From Methylobacterium persicinum (GTDB taxonomy: Bacteria > Pseudomonadota > Alphaproteobacteria > Rhizobiales > Beijerinckiaceae), in contig NZ_BPQX01000014.1 in the NCBI RefSeq assembly GCF_022179525.1, positions 62,001 through 126,000 of the forward strand: DNA of 64,000 nucleotides, given 5' to 3'. The translations under genes and the position numbers were made by a program. This document shows, in pieces, positions 15,900 to 32,158 of the stretch. The notes under the pieces are model-generated. The model had not been told where the DNA came from and searched no databases. It saw only the letters and a list, made by a program, of their open reading frames with translations. Numbering within the stretch: the stretch's first letter is position 1; each line of letters begins with the position of its first letter.

Positions 15900-16973
15900 C
15901 TACCACACCGGCTCGAGGCGGATGTCGGCGGGAAGGGCGTTGGCCTTCACCGGCAGGACATAGAGGCGGACGAAGGTCAGCGCGGCCCCCACGGCATGGG
16001 CGCCCTGGGCGAGCTTACCCATCAGGCCGCCCTTGGCCTTAGCCGCGGCGATACCCCGGGAATGGGCGAGCAGCGTGTCGAGCCCGGCCCGGAACTTCGG
16101 GTTGTCGATATCGAGCTCCAGGGGGAAGGTCTGCTTCGAGATCTCGGAGGTGATGCGGAAGACCTTATAGTCGTAGTCGGTCGGATCGACGCCGAGCGCC
16201 GCGTGGAAGGCCGGGCGATGATGGTCGCGGACATACATCGTCGCGAAGACCGCGAGCAGGAAGAAGCGGATCCAGTAGCGGTTGAGGCCGCTCGTCAGCT
16301 TCGGGTTCGCCCGCATGAGCAGGGCGAAGGCTTCGCCGTGGCGGAACTCGTCGTTGCACCACTTCTCGAACCACTTGAAGATCGGGTGGATCCGCCGCTC
16401 CGGGTGCTTCTCCAGTTCCCGGTAGATCGTGATGTAGCGGGCGTAGCCGATCTTCTCCGACAGGTATGTGGCGTAGAAGATGAACTTCGGCCGGAAGAAC
16501 GTATACTTCTTGGTCTTCGTCAGGAAGCCGAGGTCCACACCGATGCCGAAATCCTTCAGCGTATCGTTGATGAAGCCGGCGTGCCGGGCCTCGTCGCGGC
16601 TCATCAGGCCGAAGAGTTCCTTGATGTCCTTGTTCTTGGCGCGCTTCCTCATCTCCGCGTAGAGGACGCAGCCCGAGAACTCCGCGGTGATCGAGGAGAC
16701 GAGGAAGTCCAGGAATTCCTTGCGCAGGGCCGGCTCCATGCCGGACAGGTCGCAGTCGAATTCCTCGTTGCGCGTGAAGTGGCGCTTGTTCGGGTCCGCC
16801 TTCAGTTCCGCGATCAGCACGTCCCAGTCCCGGCGGACCGGCTCGACATCCGTGCGATCCAGTTCGGCGAAATCGGTCGTGTAGAAGCGCGGCGACAGGA
16901 AGGTCGTCTCCTGGGCGGCCTTCGTCGACTCGTTGACGGGTTGCTTCGGCAGCGGTTGGACGGGAGCGTTCAC
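15900..16973 (-). CDS. acsF: Magnesium-protoporphyrin IX monomethyl ester (oxidative) cyclase
   Basis: 357 residues, a membrane-associated diiron oxygenase closing ring E to give divinyl protochlorophyllide with O2. Diiron ligands are visible in ITAEFSGC (Glu98), DEARH (127-131) and the second [10 protein letters not shown] motif. Use of AcsF without the anaerobic cyclase BchE nearby fits an aerobic anoxygenic phototroph. Overlaps the 98-aa upstream gene by four bases. Confidence 0.96.
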   Translation of the reverse strand: MNAPVQPLPKQPVNESTKAAQETTFLSPRFYTTDFAELDRTDVEPVRRDWDVLIAELKADPNKRHFTRNEEFDCDLSGMEPALRKEFLDFLVSSITAEFSGCVLYAEMRKRAKNKDIKELFGLMSRDEARHAGFINDTLKDFGIGVDLGFLTKTKKYTFFRPKFIFYATYLSEKIGYARYITIYRELEKHPERRIHPIFKWFEKWCNDEFRHGEAFALLMRANPKLTSGLNRYWIRFFLLAVFATMYVRDHHRPAFHAALGVDPTDYDYKVFRITSEISKQTFPLELDIDNPKFRAGLDTLLAHSRGIAAAKAKGGLMGKLAQGAHAVGAALTFVRLYVLPVKANALPADIRLEPVW

Positions 16974-17266
16974 AGCGTCCTCCTTTCCGAAAAACTGACT
17001 TCGTAGAGTTCGGTCAATTCGAGATGGGCGATCAGCTTGGTCCAGGCGCGCTCCAGCGCGCCGGCGCGGGTGACCGTTGCGGTCCGTCGCACGGTGAGGC
17101 GCTCGCCGTAGGGCACCTCGGTCGGGGCATCGTGGACCTGCACCTCGTCACCGGGCGCGATGTCGAACCCGGCATCGAGGGTGACGTGCGCGTGCAGGCT
17201 CTCGGGCGTGTGCTCGATCTCGATCGTGCAGGGCACGGTGACCGTGCGGGAGCCGGGCCAACCCAT
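16970..17266 (-). CDS. Conserved hypothetical protein of photosynthesis cluster (98 aa)
   Basis: A 98-residue soluble protein with no signal or membrane segment. The first two thirds look like beta strands ([40 protein letters not shown]), and the C-terminus is helical with SERRTL at the end. It overlaps puhC by one base (TGATG) and acsF by four bases, so its translation is tied to both. A gene of this size in this place is seen in other alphaproteobacterial clusters, but no function is established. A role in AcsF assembly or stability is a guess from coupling. Confidence 0.7.
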   Translation of the reverse strand: MGWPGSRTVTVPCTIEIEHTPESLHAHVTLDAGFDIAPGDEVQVHDAPTEVPYGERLTVRRTATVTRAGALERAWTKLIAHLELTELYEVSFSERRTL

Positions 17267-17775
17267 CAGCGAGTCTCCGTCGCGGGTTTGCCCTGCTCGG
17301 CCTCGCCCGCCCCGGGGACGCCCGGCCCCGGCAGCAGCCGGGCGAAGGCCTGGGCGTTGGTCGATCCGAAGGCTTCCAAGGGCACATGCCGGCCGGTGGC
17401 CTCGTCGGCGAGGTCGAGGCGTCCGTCGTCGTAGCGGGTCAGGCTGAAGGGCGCCTCGCGGCCGAGCCCGTCCCGCTGCCGGGCCTGGGCCAGCCCCCGG
17501 AGGGTCCCGCGCAGGAAGCCGTCCTCGGCGGGGCGGATCCAGGTCACGATCTTTTGGCTGGCGGCGTCGCGCAGGGCGATCGATCCGTCGGCCTGGTCCT
17601 CCGCCCGGAAATCGAGCCGCGCCAGCGCCTTGGCCGGGGGCAATTGCGTCAGCCCGACGCCCTCGCCCCGGCCGATGGCCACGGCGAGCATCGTGAAGCC
17701 GATGAGCGCTCCCGCGCCGATCAGAAGCAGTGCCGGAACCGGTCCGGCGGCACGCTCGCGGATCGCTTCGCCCAT
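17266..17775 (-). CDS. puhC: Photosynthetic complex assembly protein PuhC
   Basis: 169 residues: a short cytoplasmic N-terminus, one membrane anchor at about residues 13-35 (PALLLIGAGALIGFTMLAVAIG) and a periplasmic domain containing ARLDFRAEDQADGSI and GFLRGTLRGLAQARQ. This is the PuhC layout, a factor for RC-LH1 assembly. The ATG at 17775 follows GGGAGGA at suitable distance; the frame is open further upstream but that part is the shadow of puhB. Its stop overlaps the start of the 98-aa gene. Confidence 0.9.
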   Translation of the reverse strand: MGEAIRERAAGPVPALLLIGAGALIGFTMLAVAIGRGEGVGLTQLPPAKALARLDFRAEDQADGSIALRDAASQKIVTWIRPAEDGFLRGTLRGLAQARQRDGLGREAPFSLTRYDDGRLDLADEATGRHVPLEAFGSTNAQAFARLLPGPGVPGAGEAEQGKPATETR

Positions 17776-17785
17776 CGCGTCCTCC

Positions 17786-18433
17786 CTATTCCGCCGCCAC
17801 GAGGCGGGGGGCCGTTTGCGACGGCCGCGCGACCACCACCGGCATGGCCGGCGCCGAGGCATCTGCATAGGCCCCGAGGGCCTGTGCCAGGAGCCGGGCG
17901 ACCGACTCGGCGTCCGGCACGGACCGGAGCATGGGCTCGGTGCGCGACAGATGCCAGGGCCGGGCGTGGGGCCAGAGTTGAAGGTAGGCGATCCGGAGGC
18001 CCGACTGCAACCGCAGCGGGATGTCGCCGGTCCCGTCGGAGAAGGCGCGCAGGGCTCCGCTCTCCAGTTCGGCAAAGGGGATGTTGCGCGTCACCGACAG
18101 GGCGATGCCCGTATGGAGCACGACCCGCCGGTCGGTGACGGTGTAGACGCTGGTGCGGTGGGTGAGCCACGCCAGCACCCAGAGCAGCAAGAGGCCGGCG
18201 GCTCCGGCGAGGAGCACGGCCGCCGCATGCATCGCGGCCAGCCCCGGGGACCCGGCGCCCGCGGCGAAGACGCACGCCCAGGCTGCGAACCAGAGGGTCA
18301 CGGCGCGGGCGTGGAACACCCGCACGAACACGCCGGCGGTCGTCGGCGCGCCCTGCCACAGGAGGCGTTCGCCCCGGGGCAAGGGGCCGGGCAGCCCACG
18401 CGGGGTGCCCTCGGGGAGGAAATCGCCGCTCAC
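17786..18433 (-). CDS. puhB: Photosynthetic complex assembly protein PuhB
   Basis: About 215 residues starting at a GTG (18433) whose GTGA overlaps the puhA stop. PuhB helps assemble the reaction centre. The N-terminus contains LPEGERLLW-like LPRGERLLWQG, then two membrane segments at about 45-95, and a PH-like domain with TVTDRRVVLHTGIALSVTRNIPF, typical of the family. Ten bases separate it from puhC. GTG was preferred because it makes the overlap and begins directly before the conserved segment. Confidence 0.9.
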   Translation of the reverse strand: MSGDFLPEGTPRGLPGPLPRGERLLWQGAPTTAGVFVRVFHARAVTLWFAAWACVFAAGAGSPGLAAMHAAAVLLAGAAGLLLLWVLAWLTHRTSVYTVTDRRVVLHTGIALSVTRNIPFAELESGALRAFSDGTGDIPLRLQSGLRIAYLQLWPHARPWHLSRTEPMLRSVPDAESVARLLAQALGAYADASAPAMPVVVARPSQTAPRLVAAE

Positions 18434-19209
18434 AGGAGTGGCTCCGCCCGCTTCGGTGTGGCGTAGAGGGTGCCCGCGCCGAAGTACGACATGATCCGTT
18501 CCTCCTCCAGGAAGGTCACGGCGTCGGGGTTCCTCGTGACGGGGATCCCCGCGAACTGGGCCGCCATCAGCGCCTCGGACTTCACCGTCCGGGTGAAGCG
18601 GCCGGCGCGGCAGAATACGGAGGGCATCAGCCGTCTGCCGCCGTCGGGAAGCTCGACCTCGTAGTAGCGCACGAGGGACTCGCCCCGGTCGACCCACAGG
18701 TCGGCGACCACGCCGGCCACGGCGTTGTCCGTTCCGAAGACCGTCATGCCGATGGGGTTCGGGCCGAGTTCATGGACGACGAAGTTCGTGGCGACCCGCA
18801 GGGGCACCATCCGGTCCTCGCCCTCCCAGGTCTTGTCGGTGACGTCGTGGCGGATGACGTAGGAGCCGGGCCCGACGCCGGCGGCCAGGGAGCCCTCCGT
18901 CCGCTCGTAGGGGGCGCCGGGCCAGGGCTCGACCTTCCGGGCCGGGATGCCGGTCTCGATGTCCCGGCGGCTCTGCATCGCCTGCGGCGCAAAGGTGGTC
19001 TCGCCACCGGGCAGGTGGAACGCCTTGGACGGCGGGATCAGGAAGGCGTTGTGCGAATGACGAAGGCCGACGGCCTCGTCCTCGAGGGGGTAGCCTTCGC
19101 GCCGGTCCTCCCGGCGCAGGTAGAAGACCAACCCAGCAAAGAACAGGAAGAACGCGTAGAGCACGACCTGCGCGACATCGACGTATCCGGTCAAGGCACC
19201 CGTTGGCAT
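18430..19209 (-). CDS. puhA: Photosynthetic reaction centre H subunit
   Basis: 259 residues. One N-terminal membrane helix (VAQVVLYAFFLFFAGLVFYLRREDRREGYPLE) followed by the PRC-barrel cytoplasmic domain; EVELPDGGRRLMPS and KSEALMAAQFAGIP are conserved H-subunit segments near the quinone sites. It caps the L/M pair, which is not in this window. Starts 20 bases downstream of lhaA and is coupled to puhB. Confidence 0.96.
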   Translation of the reverse strand: MPTGALTGYVDVAQVVLYAFFLFFAGLVFYLRREDRREGYPLEDEAVGLRHSHNAFLIPPSKAFHLPGGETTFAPQAMQSRRDIETGIPARKVEPWPGAPYERTEGSLAAGVGPGSYVIRHDVTDKTWEGEDRMVPLRVATNFVVHELGPNPIGMTVFGTDNAVAGVVADLWVDRGESLVRYYEVELPDGGRRLMPSVFCRAGRFTRTVKSEALMAAQFAGIPVTRNPDAVTFLEEERIMSYFGAGTLYATPKRAEPLL

Positions 19210-19228
19210 GTGATCCTCCCCTGGCGTC

Positions 19229-20620
19229 TCAGGCGGTTCGTTCGACGAGGCGGCGGCGTTCCGTGCTTCGCACCAGCGGCCCGAGAGCCACGAGGGCAGC
19301 GAAGAGCAGCGCGATCTCGATGTGGTAGACGATGAGGTAGCCGATGGCCGGCTCGTTCATTCCCTCGCCGAGGATGCCCGTCTGCGCGATGGCCGCGCCC
19401 ACGTCCCGGACGATGCCGCTCGCGGCGATGGAGAGCCCGGCGGCGGTGGCCTGCACCGCCCCCCAGGCGCCGAGGGCGAGGCCCGTATCTTCCGGCCCCG
19501 CCTTGTCCATGGAGGCGGTGAGCGTGCCGTGGGCGAACAATCCGCCCCCGAGGCCGATCAGGCTGACGCCGACCGCGAACAGGTTCTGCGACGCGAGCGG
19601 CGCGGCGAAGACCACCGCTGAGAAGGCGAGGATCCCGATGCCGGCTCCCGCGGCCGAGACCCGGAACGGGTCGCCGCCCCGATTCAGCCAGCGGGCGGCC
19701 ATGAGCAGGCCGAGCGCCCCGCCGGCCGCCAGCATCGCGGTGAGCGCGGTGGTGGCGCCGACCGGCAGGTGCAGGATCTGCCCGCCATAGGGTTCGAGCA
19801 GGATGTCCTGCATCGAGAAGCCCGCCGTGCCGAGGCCGATCGCCACGAGCCGCCGCCGGGCGTGGCCCTGGCCGGCATAGGCGTCCCAGGATTCCTTGAA
19901 GCTGTGGCGCGGTGCCTCGCGGCTCCGGTGGGGATCCCGGGGCTCCTGCTTCCACAGGGCGAGGCCGTTCAGCACGATGGTGACGAGGGCCGCGCCCTGG
20001 ATCACCTGGATCAGCCGCACCTGCGAGAAGTTCGCCAGCGCCAAGCCGAACAGCAGCGCGCTCGCCATCATGCCGACGAGCAGGGCCGCGCAGAGCAGGG
20101 CCACCACCTTCGGCCGGGCATGGGCCGGGGCGAGGTCGGTGGCGAGCGCCAGCCCGACGGTCTGGGTGGTGTGGAGACCCGCCCCCACGAGGAGGAAGGC
20201 GAGCGCCGCCGCCACGTCGCCCACCCAAAGGGGCCCGGTGGTGTCCCCCGACAGGATCAGCAGGGCGAAGGGCATGATCGCCAGCCCGCCGAACTGCAGC
20301 AGGGTGCCGAACCAGATGTAGGGCACCCGCCGCCAGCCGAGCACCGAGCGGTGCGTGTCCGAGCGGAATCCGACGAGGGCGCGCAGCGGTGCAAAGACGA
20401 GGGGCAGTGACAGCATCACCGCCACGATCCAAGCGGGCACGCCGAGTTCGACGATCATCACCCGGTTGAGGGTGCCGATCAGCAGCACCGCGGCCATGCC
20501 GACCGTGACCTGGAACAGGGCGAGGCGCATGAGCCGCCCCATCGGCAGCTCAACGGTCGCCGCATCCGCGAAGGGCAGGATCGACGGGGTGAGGCGCATC
20601 AGGCTGCGGGTAAGGTTCAT
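19229..20620 (-). CDS. lhaA: Light-harvesting complex assembly MFS protein LhaA
   Basis: 463 residues and about 12 membrane helices, of the bacteriochlorophyll delivery (BCD/PucC) branch of the MFS. TLNRVMIVELGVPAW, DTHRSVLGWRRVPYIWFGT and SMQDILLEPYGG are the branch hallmarks. LhaA is needed for LH1 assembly and is normally upstream of puhA, as here. Its ATG overlaps the bchM stop by four bases. A second family member is found at 33071. Confidence 0.92.
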   Translation of the reverse strand: MNLTRSLMRLTPSILPFADAATVELPMGRLMRLALFQVTVGMAAVLLIGTLNRVMIVELGVPAWIVAVMLSLPLVFAPLRALVGFRSDTHRSVLGWRRVPYIWFGTLLQFGGLAIMPFALLILSGDTTGPLWVGDVAAALAFLLVGAGLHTTQTVGLALATDLAPAHARPKVVALLCAALLVGMMASALLFGLALANFSQVRLIQVIQGAALVTIVLNGLALWKQEPRDPHRSREAPRHSFKESWDAYAGQGHARRRLVAIGLGTAGFSMQDILLEPYGGQILHLPVGATTALTAMLAAGGALGLLMAARWLNRGGDPFRVSAAGAGIGILAFSAVVFAAPLASQNLFAVGVSLIGLGGGLFAHGTLTASMDKAGPEDTGLALGAWGAVQATAAGLSIAASGIVRDVGAAIAQTGILGEGMNEPAIGYLIVYHIEIALLFAALVALGPLVRSTERRRLVERTA

Positions 20621-21351
20621 CGCGAACCTCCCCGCAGGCGGGGAGAGGGGGACACGCGCGTCAGCGCCACGGCGTTCGACAGATAGAACCCGCTGTTCAC
20701 TCGGTGGCTCTTCGCCCAGGTGAACCCATCGAGCGCCGCTTCCGAGGCGATGCGGCGCTTCAGGCTACGCTCCGTCACCGGCACGATGGCCGGCGAGCGG
20801 TCGCCACGGGGGAACAGCTTCCCGGCCGCATGCATCACGGTCAGCAGGGCGGTGCGCGGCGCCACGGTGAACAGCACCGATCCGTCCGTGCGTTCGGCGA
20901 GGCGCCCGAGGGCGCGGGCAATGTCGGCGGATTGGTAGTGGATCAGCGAATCCATCGCGACCACATGCTCGAATCGGCCGAGCGCCGGATCGAGCATATC
21001 GCCCACCCGGAAATCGATGCGCCCTCCCCCCGTGATGGCCGGCAGCCGCTCCTGCGCCAGCCCGATCAGCGTCGGCGACACGTCGATGGCGACGACCTCC
21101 GCCCCGCGCTTGGCCGCCTCGACCGAGAGCGCCCCCGTGCCGCAGCCGGCATCCAGAAGGCGAAGGCCGGTCATATCGGCGGGCAGCCAGGACAGCAGAG
21201 TGGCGCGCATGGCGTCCCTGCCGGCCCGCACCGTCGCACGGACCTTGCTGACCGGCGCGTCGGAGGTCAGGCGCGACCACGCCTCGACCGCGGTGCGGTC
21301 GAAGTAGGTGGTGAGTTCGCCCCGGCGGGCGTCGTAGCTGGCGCTGGCCAT
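20617..21351 (-). CDS. bchM: Magnesium-protoporphyrin IX methyltransferase
   Basis: 244 residues. The SAM-binding loop LLDAGCGTGAL is at 65-75; the N-terminal VEAWSRLTSDAPVSKVRATVRAG and VAMDSLIHY segments are typical of BchM. It methylates the C13 propionate of Mg-protoporphyrin IX, using product of BchH-D-I and feeding AcsF. Sixteen bases after bchL, overlapping lhaA by four. Confidence 0.95.
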   Translation of the reverse strand: MASASYDARRGELTTYFDRTAVEAWSRLTSDAPVSKVRATVRAGRDAMRATLLSWLPADMTGLRLLDAGCGTGALSVEAAKRGAEVVAIDVSPTLIGLAQERLPAITGGGRIDFRVGDMLDPALGRFEHVVAMDSLIHYQSADIARALGRLAERTDGSVLFTVAPRTALLTVMHAAGKLFPRGDRSPAIVPVTERSLKRRIASEAALDGFTWAKSHRVNSGFYLSNAVALTRVSPSPRLRGGSR

Positions 21352-21367
21352 CGGTCGAAGCCTCAGA

Positions 21368-26035
<4,668 letters not shown>

Positions 26036-26061
<26 letters not shown>

Positions 26062-27607
26062 CGTACAAAGTCTCGAGGGTGATGAGCGGAAGGCGCCGCT
26101 CTCGCGCGAATGTCTCCGTGTTGGTGCGCGCCTTGCCGCGCACGAAGAACGGGATCTTCTTCAGTTCCTTCTCAGCCTCGGGTGCCCAGGACAGGACGAT
26201 CGGCTGCGGGGCATCGGATGCGGGCGCCGGTGTCGGAGGGGGAGAAGCCGGCGCCCGCTCCACGGCCTCAGACCGCACCACCGGCGCGGCGCCGAGATGC
26301 GACGGCCCGACGCCATCGTGGAATTCGGGATCCTCCCGGAACATGCCCAGGAGATGCTCTTCGAGGCCCATCATCAGCGGATGGACCAGGGTGTCGAACA
26401 GGACGTTGGCGCCCTCGAACCCCATCTGCGGCGAGTGGCGGGCGGGGAAGTCCTGCACATGGACCGGCGCCGAGATCACCGCGCAGGGGAGGCCCAGCCG
26501 CTTGGCGACGTGGCGCTCCATCTGCGTGCCGAGCACCAGTTCCGGCGCGGCGGCGCGGATGGCGGCCTCGACGTCGAGATAGTCGTCGGTGATCGTCGCC
26601 TCGATGCCGTGGGCCTGCGCCTCGGCGCGGACCTCCCGGGCGAATTCGCGGGTGTAGGTGCCGAGCCCGACGAGCTTGAAGCCGAGTTCCTTCGCCGCCA
26701 CCCGGGCGAGGCCGAGCGCATGGGTGGCGTCGCCGAACACGAAGACGCGCTTGCCGGTGAGATAAGTCGAATCGACCGAGCGCGAGTACCAGGGCAGGCG
26801 CGAGCCTTCGCCCTCCAGCACCGGCGCCGGATCGACGCCGGCCAGGGCCGCGACCTCCGCCACGAAGGCGCGGGTGCCGCCGACGCCGATCGGGATTTCC
26901 TTGGTGAAGGGCTGGCCCAGCGCCCGCTTCAGGTGCTCGGCGGCCGAGCGGGCCGTCTCGGGATAGAGCACCACGTTGAAGTCGGCCGCGCCCAGCCGGG
27001 CGAGGTCGGCCGGAGTCGCGCCCAGCGGCGCCACCACGTTCACGTCGATGTCGAGATCGGCGAGGATGCGGCGGATCTCGATCAGGTCGTCCCGGTGGCG
27101 GAAGCCAAGCGCCGTCGGCCCGAGGATGTTGCAGAGCGGCCGGCTGCCGGCGGGGCGCTTCTCGACGGCGCCGGAGAGGGCGCGGACCAGCCGGTAGAAG
27201 GTCTCGGACGCCCCCCAGTTCTCCTTCTTCTGGTAGGCCGGCAGTTCCAGCGGGATGACCGGGACCGGCAGGTCCAGCGCCTTGGCGAGACCGCCCGGAT
27301 CGTCCTGGATCAACTCGGCGGTGCAGGAGGCGCCAACGATCATCGCCTGCGGCTGGAACCGGGCATAGGCCTGCGCGCAGGCCGTCTTGAACAGTTCGGC
27401 CGTGTCGCGGCCGAGGTCCTGGGCGCGGAAGGTGGTGTAGGTAACGGGCGGGCGGTGGTCCCGCCGCTCGATCATCGTGAAGAGCAAGTCGGCATAGGTG
27501 TCGCCCTGGGGGGCGTGCAGCACGTAGTGCAGCCCCTTCATGGCGGTCGCCACGCGCATCGCGCCGATGTGAGGAGGGCCTTCGTAGGTCCAGAGGGTAA
27601 GCTGCAT
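26036..27607 (-). CDS. bchB: Light-independent protochlorophyllide reductase subunit B
   Basis: 523 residues. The N-terminus [18 protein letters not shown] is invariant in BchB, and Asp36 (APQGDTYAD) is the unusual aspartate ligand of the NB cluster. The C-terminal part holds the PCP_red domain joined by a Pro/Ala linker at about 440-460 ([13 protein letters not shown]), longer than in many relatives. Works as the BchN2-BchB2 heterotetramer. Four bases after bchN. Confidence 0.96.
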
Positions 27608-27611
27608 CGCC

Positions 27612-29567
<1,956 letters not shown>

Positions 29568-29712
29568 TGCCGCTGCGGCTAGGCCGAATGCCCGCCGCGC
29601 AGGACGAGACCGGCCGCCGTCGAGAGCCGGGCTGGGCGAAACGAGACGAATGATCAGAACAGCATAAGGCACCGGGCTCGTCTGGGGCTCGTCGGTGCCG
29701 GGAGGGATGCCG

Positions 29713-30534
29713 ATGGACGATCTGCTGCACCTCGGCGCCGACGCCTACACCGACTCAGGCTGCGATTGCAGCGGGTCCGTGGACAGCGAGTTCGGCGCGC
29801 TCGCCTGGCTCGTGGAGTCGGAAATCCTGCCGCGGCTGATGCTCGTGCACCGGGGCCCGTCCCGGCCCGTCTTGGCGCCGCCCATCCAGGATCCCGAGGC
29901 TCTCGTCGGCCTTCTCCTCGCCCCCGGCTCGTTCGATCTCGACCGGGCGGTGGACCGCCTGACCACCGGCGCCCTCTCCCTCGACCGCCTGCTCCTCGAC
30001 CTCCTCGCGCCCGCCGCTCGCCGCCTGGGGACGATGTGGGAGGACGACACCTGCGACTTCCTCGTGGTGACGGAGGGGCTGGGGCGCCTTCAGGCCTTGG
30101 CGCGGAGGCTCTGCGCCACCCTCGAGAAGGCCGCCAGCCCAAGCGGACGGCGCATCCTGTTGATGCCCTGCCCCGGTGAAATCCACGTATTTGGCCTCTC
30201 CCTCCTTGCGAGCTTCTTCCGGGAAGCGGGATGGGACGTGACGATCCTGAACAGCACCGGGGCCGATCCCGCGTCGGTGGTGACTATCGACTGGTTCGAC
30301 GTCGTCGGCGTGTCCGTGTCATGTGACGTTCATGCGCCGGCCCTTAAGGCACTCCTTCCGGCTCTCCGGCGGGCCTCGCAAAACCCTTCGCTGTTCGTGA
30401 TGGTCGGTGGGCCTTACTTCACGTGGTCCGGCGCCTCTGCATCCGAGGTCGGGGCCGACGCCTACGCACCCGATGCATGGTCGGCACCGGATCTTGCGGA
30501 AGCGATGCTGGACAGACCGGCGCTGGCTTGCTGA
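29713..30534 (+). CDS. aerR: Cobalamin-binding photosynthesis regulator AerR (PpaA family)
   Basis: 273 residues. Residues about 90-135 match the helical cap of B12 domains (GTMWEDDTCDFLVVTEGL), followed by the Rossmann B12 fold with PCPGEIHVFGLSLL; His158 is the expected lower cobalt ligand. AerR binds cobalamin and acts as an antirepressor of PpsR/CrtJ. ATG at 29713 has GGGAGGG six bases upstream; an ATG at 29707 is too close to it. ppsR follows at once, as in Rhodobacter. Confidence 0.88.
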   Translation: MDDLLHLGADAYTDSGCDCSGSVDSEFGALAWLVESEILPRLMLVHRGPSRPVLAPPIQDPEALVGLLLAPGSFDLDRAVDRLTTGALSLDRLLLDLLAPAARRLGTMWEDDTCDFLVVTEGLGRLQALARRLCATLEKAASPSGRRILLMPCPGEIHVFGLSLLASFFREAGWDVTILNSTGADPASVVTIDWFDVVGVSVSCDVHAPALKALLPALRRASQNPSLFVMVGGPYFTWSGASASEVGADAYAPDAWSAPDLAEAMLDRPALAC

Positions 30535-32009
30535 AAGGTAGACCGATCGACGCACTGCGACAGAAACCCGTGCCACCGCGCCCACGCACTGCCGAGCCGG
30601 TCTCCCGCGAGACCCTTCCCAAGGTCGCCGCCCTCCTCGGAGGGGTCACGGCGGGACTGGCCGTCACCGCTGCGTCGGACCTGTCGCTCATCGTCGATGG
30701 GGACGGCGTGATCCAGGGTGCCACGGGGGGCGACGACTTCGCGGACGAGAAGATCGGCGGCTGGCTCGGCCGGCGGCTCATCGACACCGTGACCGTCGAG
30801 AGCCGCAAGAAGGTCGATGAGCTCCTGCGTGATGCCGGGCCCGGCGAGGTGACGCGCTGGCGGCAGGTCAACCACCCCTCCCCGACGGGCACCGATCTGC
30901 CGATCCGCTATGCCGCCCTGCGGCCGGACGCGGACGGGCCGATCCTCGTCCTCGGGCGGGACATGCGGGCCGTTGCGGCACTGCAGCGTCGGCTCGCCGA
31001 CACGCAACAGGCCCTCGAGCGGGATTACGACCGCCTGCGGGCTGCCGAAACCCGCTACCGGCTTCTGTTCCAGGTGTGCGGTGAGGCGGTTCTGGTCGTG
31101 GACGCGACCACCCGCCGGGTCGTCGAGGCGAACCCCGCGGCGGCCCGACTCATCGGGCGGCCGGTACGCCGGATGGTCGGCGTGGATGCGGTGGAATTGT
31201 TCGACCCGGTCGGGTTGCGGAGCCTGGAGGCTCAACATGGATCCCTCCGGGCCACGGGACAGGCGGCGGATGTCCGCGCCACCCTGCCTCAAGGGCGGGG
31301 GACGGTGACGGTCTCCGCCTCGCTCTTCCGGGGCGAGGGCGGCACCAGCGCGATCCTCCGGCTGCTGCCGGAGAAGGTCGAAACCGCGCCTTCTCAAGAC
31401 GACGCATCCGGCGTGCTGCCGACCCGGGCCCTGCTCGAATCGATGCCGGAAGGATTCGTCGTCACCGATTCGGGGCGCCGGATCGTCTGGACGAACGCGG
31501 CCTTCCTCGAACTGGCCCAGCTCGCCGCGGAGGGCCAAGCCCGCGGCCGGCCCATCGAGGAATGGCTCGGTCGGGACGAGACCGAAGCGCGGACCCTGTT
31601 CGCGACCCTTCAGGACCACGGCTCCGTCCGCCGCTTCCAGAGCGTGGTGCGCGGAGCCTATGGCGGCCTGGAGGATGTGGAGATCGCGGCCGTCGCCGCG
31701 GCTGGTTCACCTTCGTTCCTCGGGCTGTCGATCCGGTCGCTGCCCCGCCGCTCGGCTCTCAATGTCGGGACCCGGACGGAACCGCGCTCGGTGGAACAGA
31801 TGGCCGAGTTGGTCGGCCGGGTCTCCATGAAGACCCTGGTCCGCGAGACCACGGATCTCATCGAGAAACTGTGCATCGAGGCAGCCCTTCGGATCACCCG
31901 GGACAACCGCGCGTCGGCGGCCGAGATGCTCGGCCTCTCCCGTCAGGGCCTCTACGCCAAGATGCGCCGCTACGGCGTCGGCGACCTCGACCCGACCGAG
32001 GAGGAGTAG
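30528..32009 (+). CDS. ppsR: Transcriptional repressor PpsR (CrtJ)
   Basis: About 493 residues. A coiled-coil/PAS layout is seen: an N-terminal domain from LPKVAALL, a Q-linker helix (LQRRLADTQQALERDYDRLRAAE), PAS domains from about 180 and 310, and a C-terminal Fis-type HTH (ASAAEMLGLSRQGLYAKMRRYG). Only two cysteines occur, in FQVCGEAV (PAS) and EKLCIEAAL next to the HTH, positions like those of the redox-active pair of CrtJ. There is no ATG at the start; TTG at 30528, overlapping the aerR end, is chosen, with GTG at 30570 as alternative. Confidence 0.9.
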   Translation: MLKGRPIDALRQKPVPPRPRTAEPVSRETLPKVAALLGGVTAGLAVTAASDLSLIVDGDGVIQGATGGDDFADEKIGGWLGRRLIDTVTVESRKKVDELLRDAGPGEVTRWRQVNHPSPTGTDLPIRYAALRPDADGPILVLGRDMRAVAALQRRLADTQQALERDYDRLRAAETRYRLLFQVCGEAVLVVDATTRRVVEANPAAARLIGRPVRRMVGVDAVELFDPVGLRSLEAQHGSLRATGQAADVRATLPQGRGTVTVSASLFRGEGGTSAILRLLPEKVETAPSQDDASGVLPTRALLESMPEGFVVTDSGRRIVWTNAAFLELAQLAAEGQARGRPIEEWLGRDETEARTLFATLQDHGSVRRFQSVVRGAYGGLEDVEIAAVAAAGSPSFLGLSIRSLPRRSALNVGTRTEPRSVEQMAELVGRVSMKTLVRETTDLIEKLCIEAALRITRDNRASAAEMLGLSRQGLYAKMRRYGVGDLDPTEEE

Positions 32010-32073
32010 GGTTCCGGCCCTCATCCCGCGGCCGCCAGCGGATCGGACGCGCGTGTCTCTAGGACTTTACGTA

Positions 32074-32092
32074 TACAGTATCTGTCACTGTA
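32074..32092. promoter_or_regulatory. TACAGT-N7-ACTGTA palindrome between ppsR and bchG
   Basis: A perfect 6-bp inverted repeat with a 7-base spacer, about 60 bases upstream of the bchG PpsR site. It fits a dimeric regulator, but does not match PpsR, FNR or Fur consensus. Local A+T is higher than in the flanks. Confidence 0.4.
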
Positions 32093-32140
32093 ATGCGTTG
32101 CAGGCGGTGAAGGCCGGTTCGCCGCAGCAGCGGCCGGAAC

Positions 32141-32158
32141 TGTCATTCTGACTTGACA
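32141..32158. promoter_or_regulatory. Perfect PpsR/CrtJ operator (TGT-N12-ACA)
   Basis: TGTCATTCTGACTTGACA satisfies TGT-N12-ACA exactly. Its right half is the TTGACA -35 box of the bchG promoter, so PpsR binding would block RNA polymerase. Confidence 0.75.
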
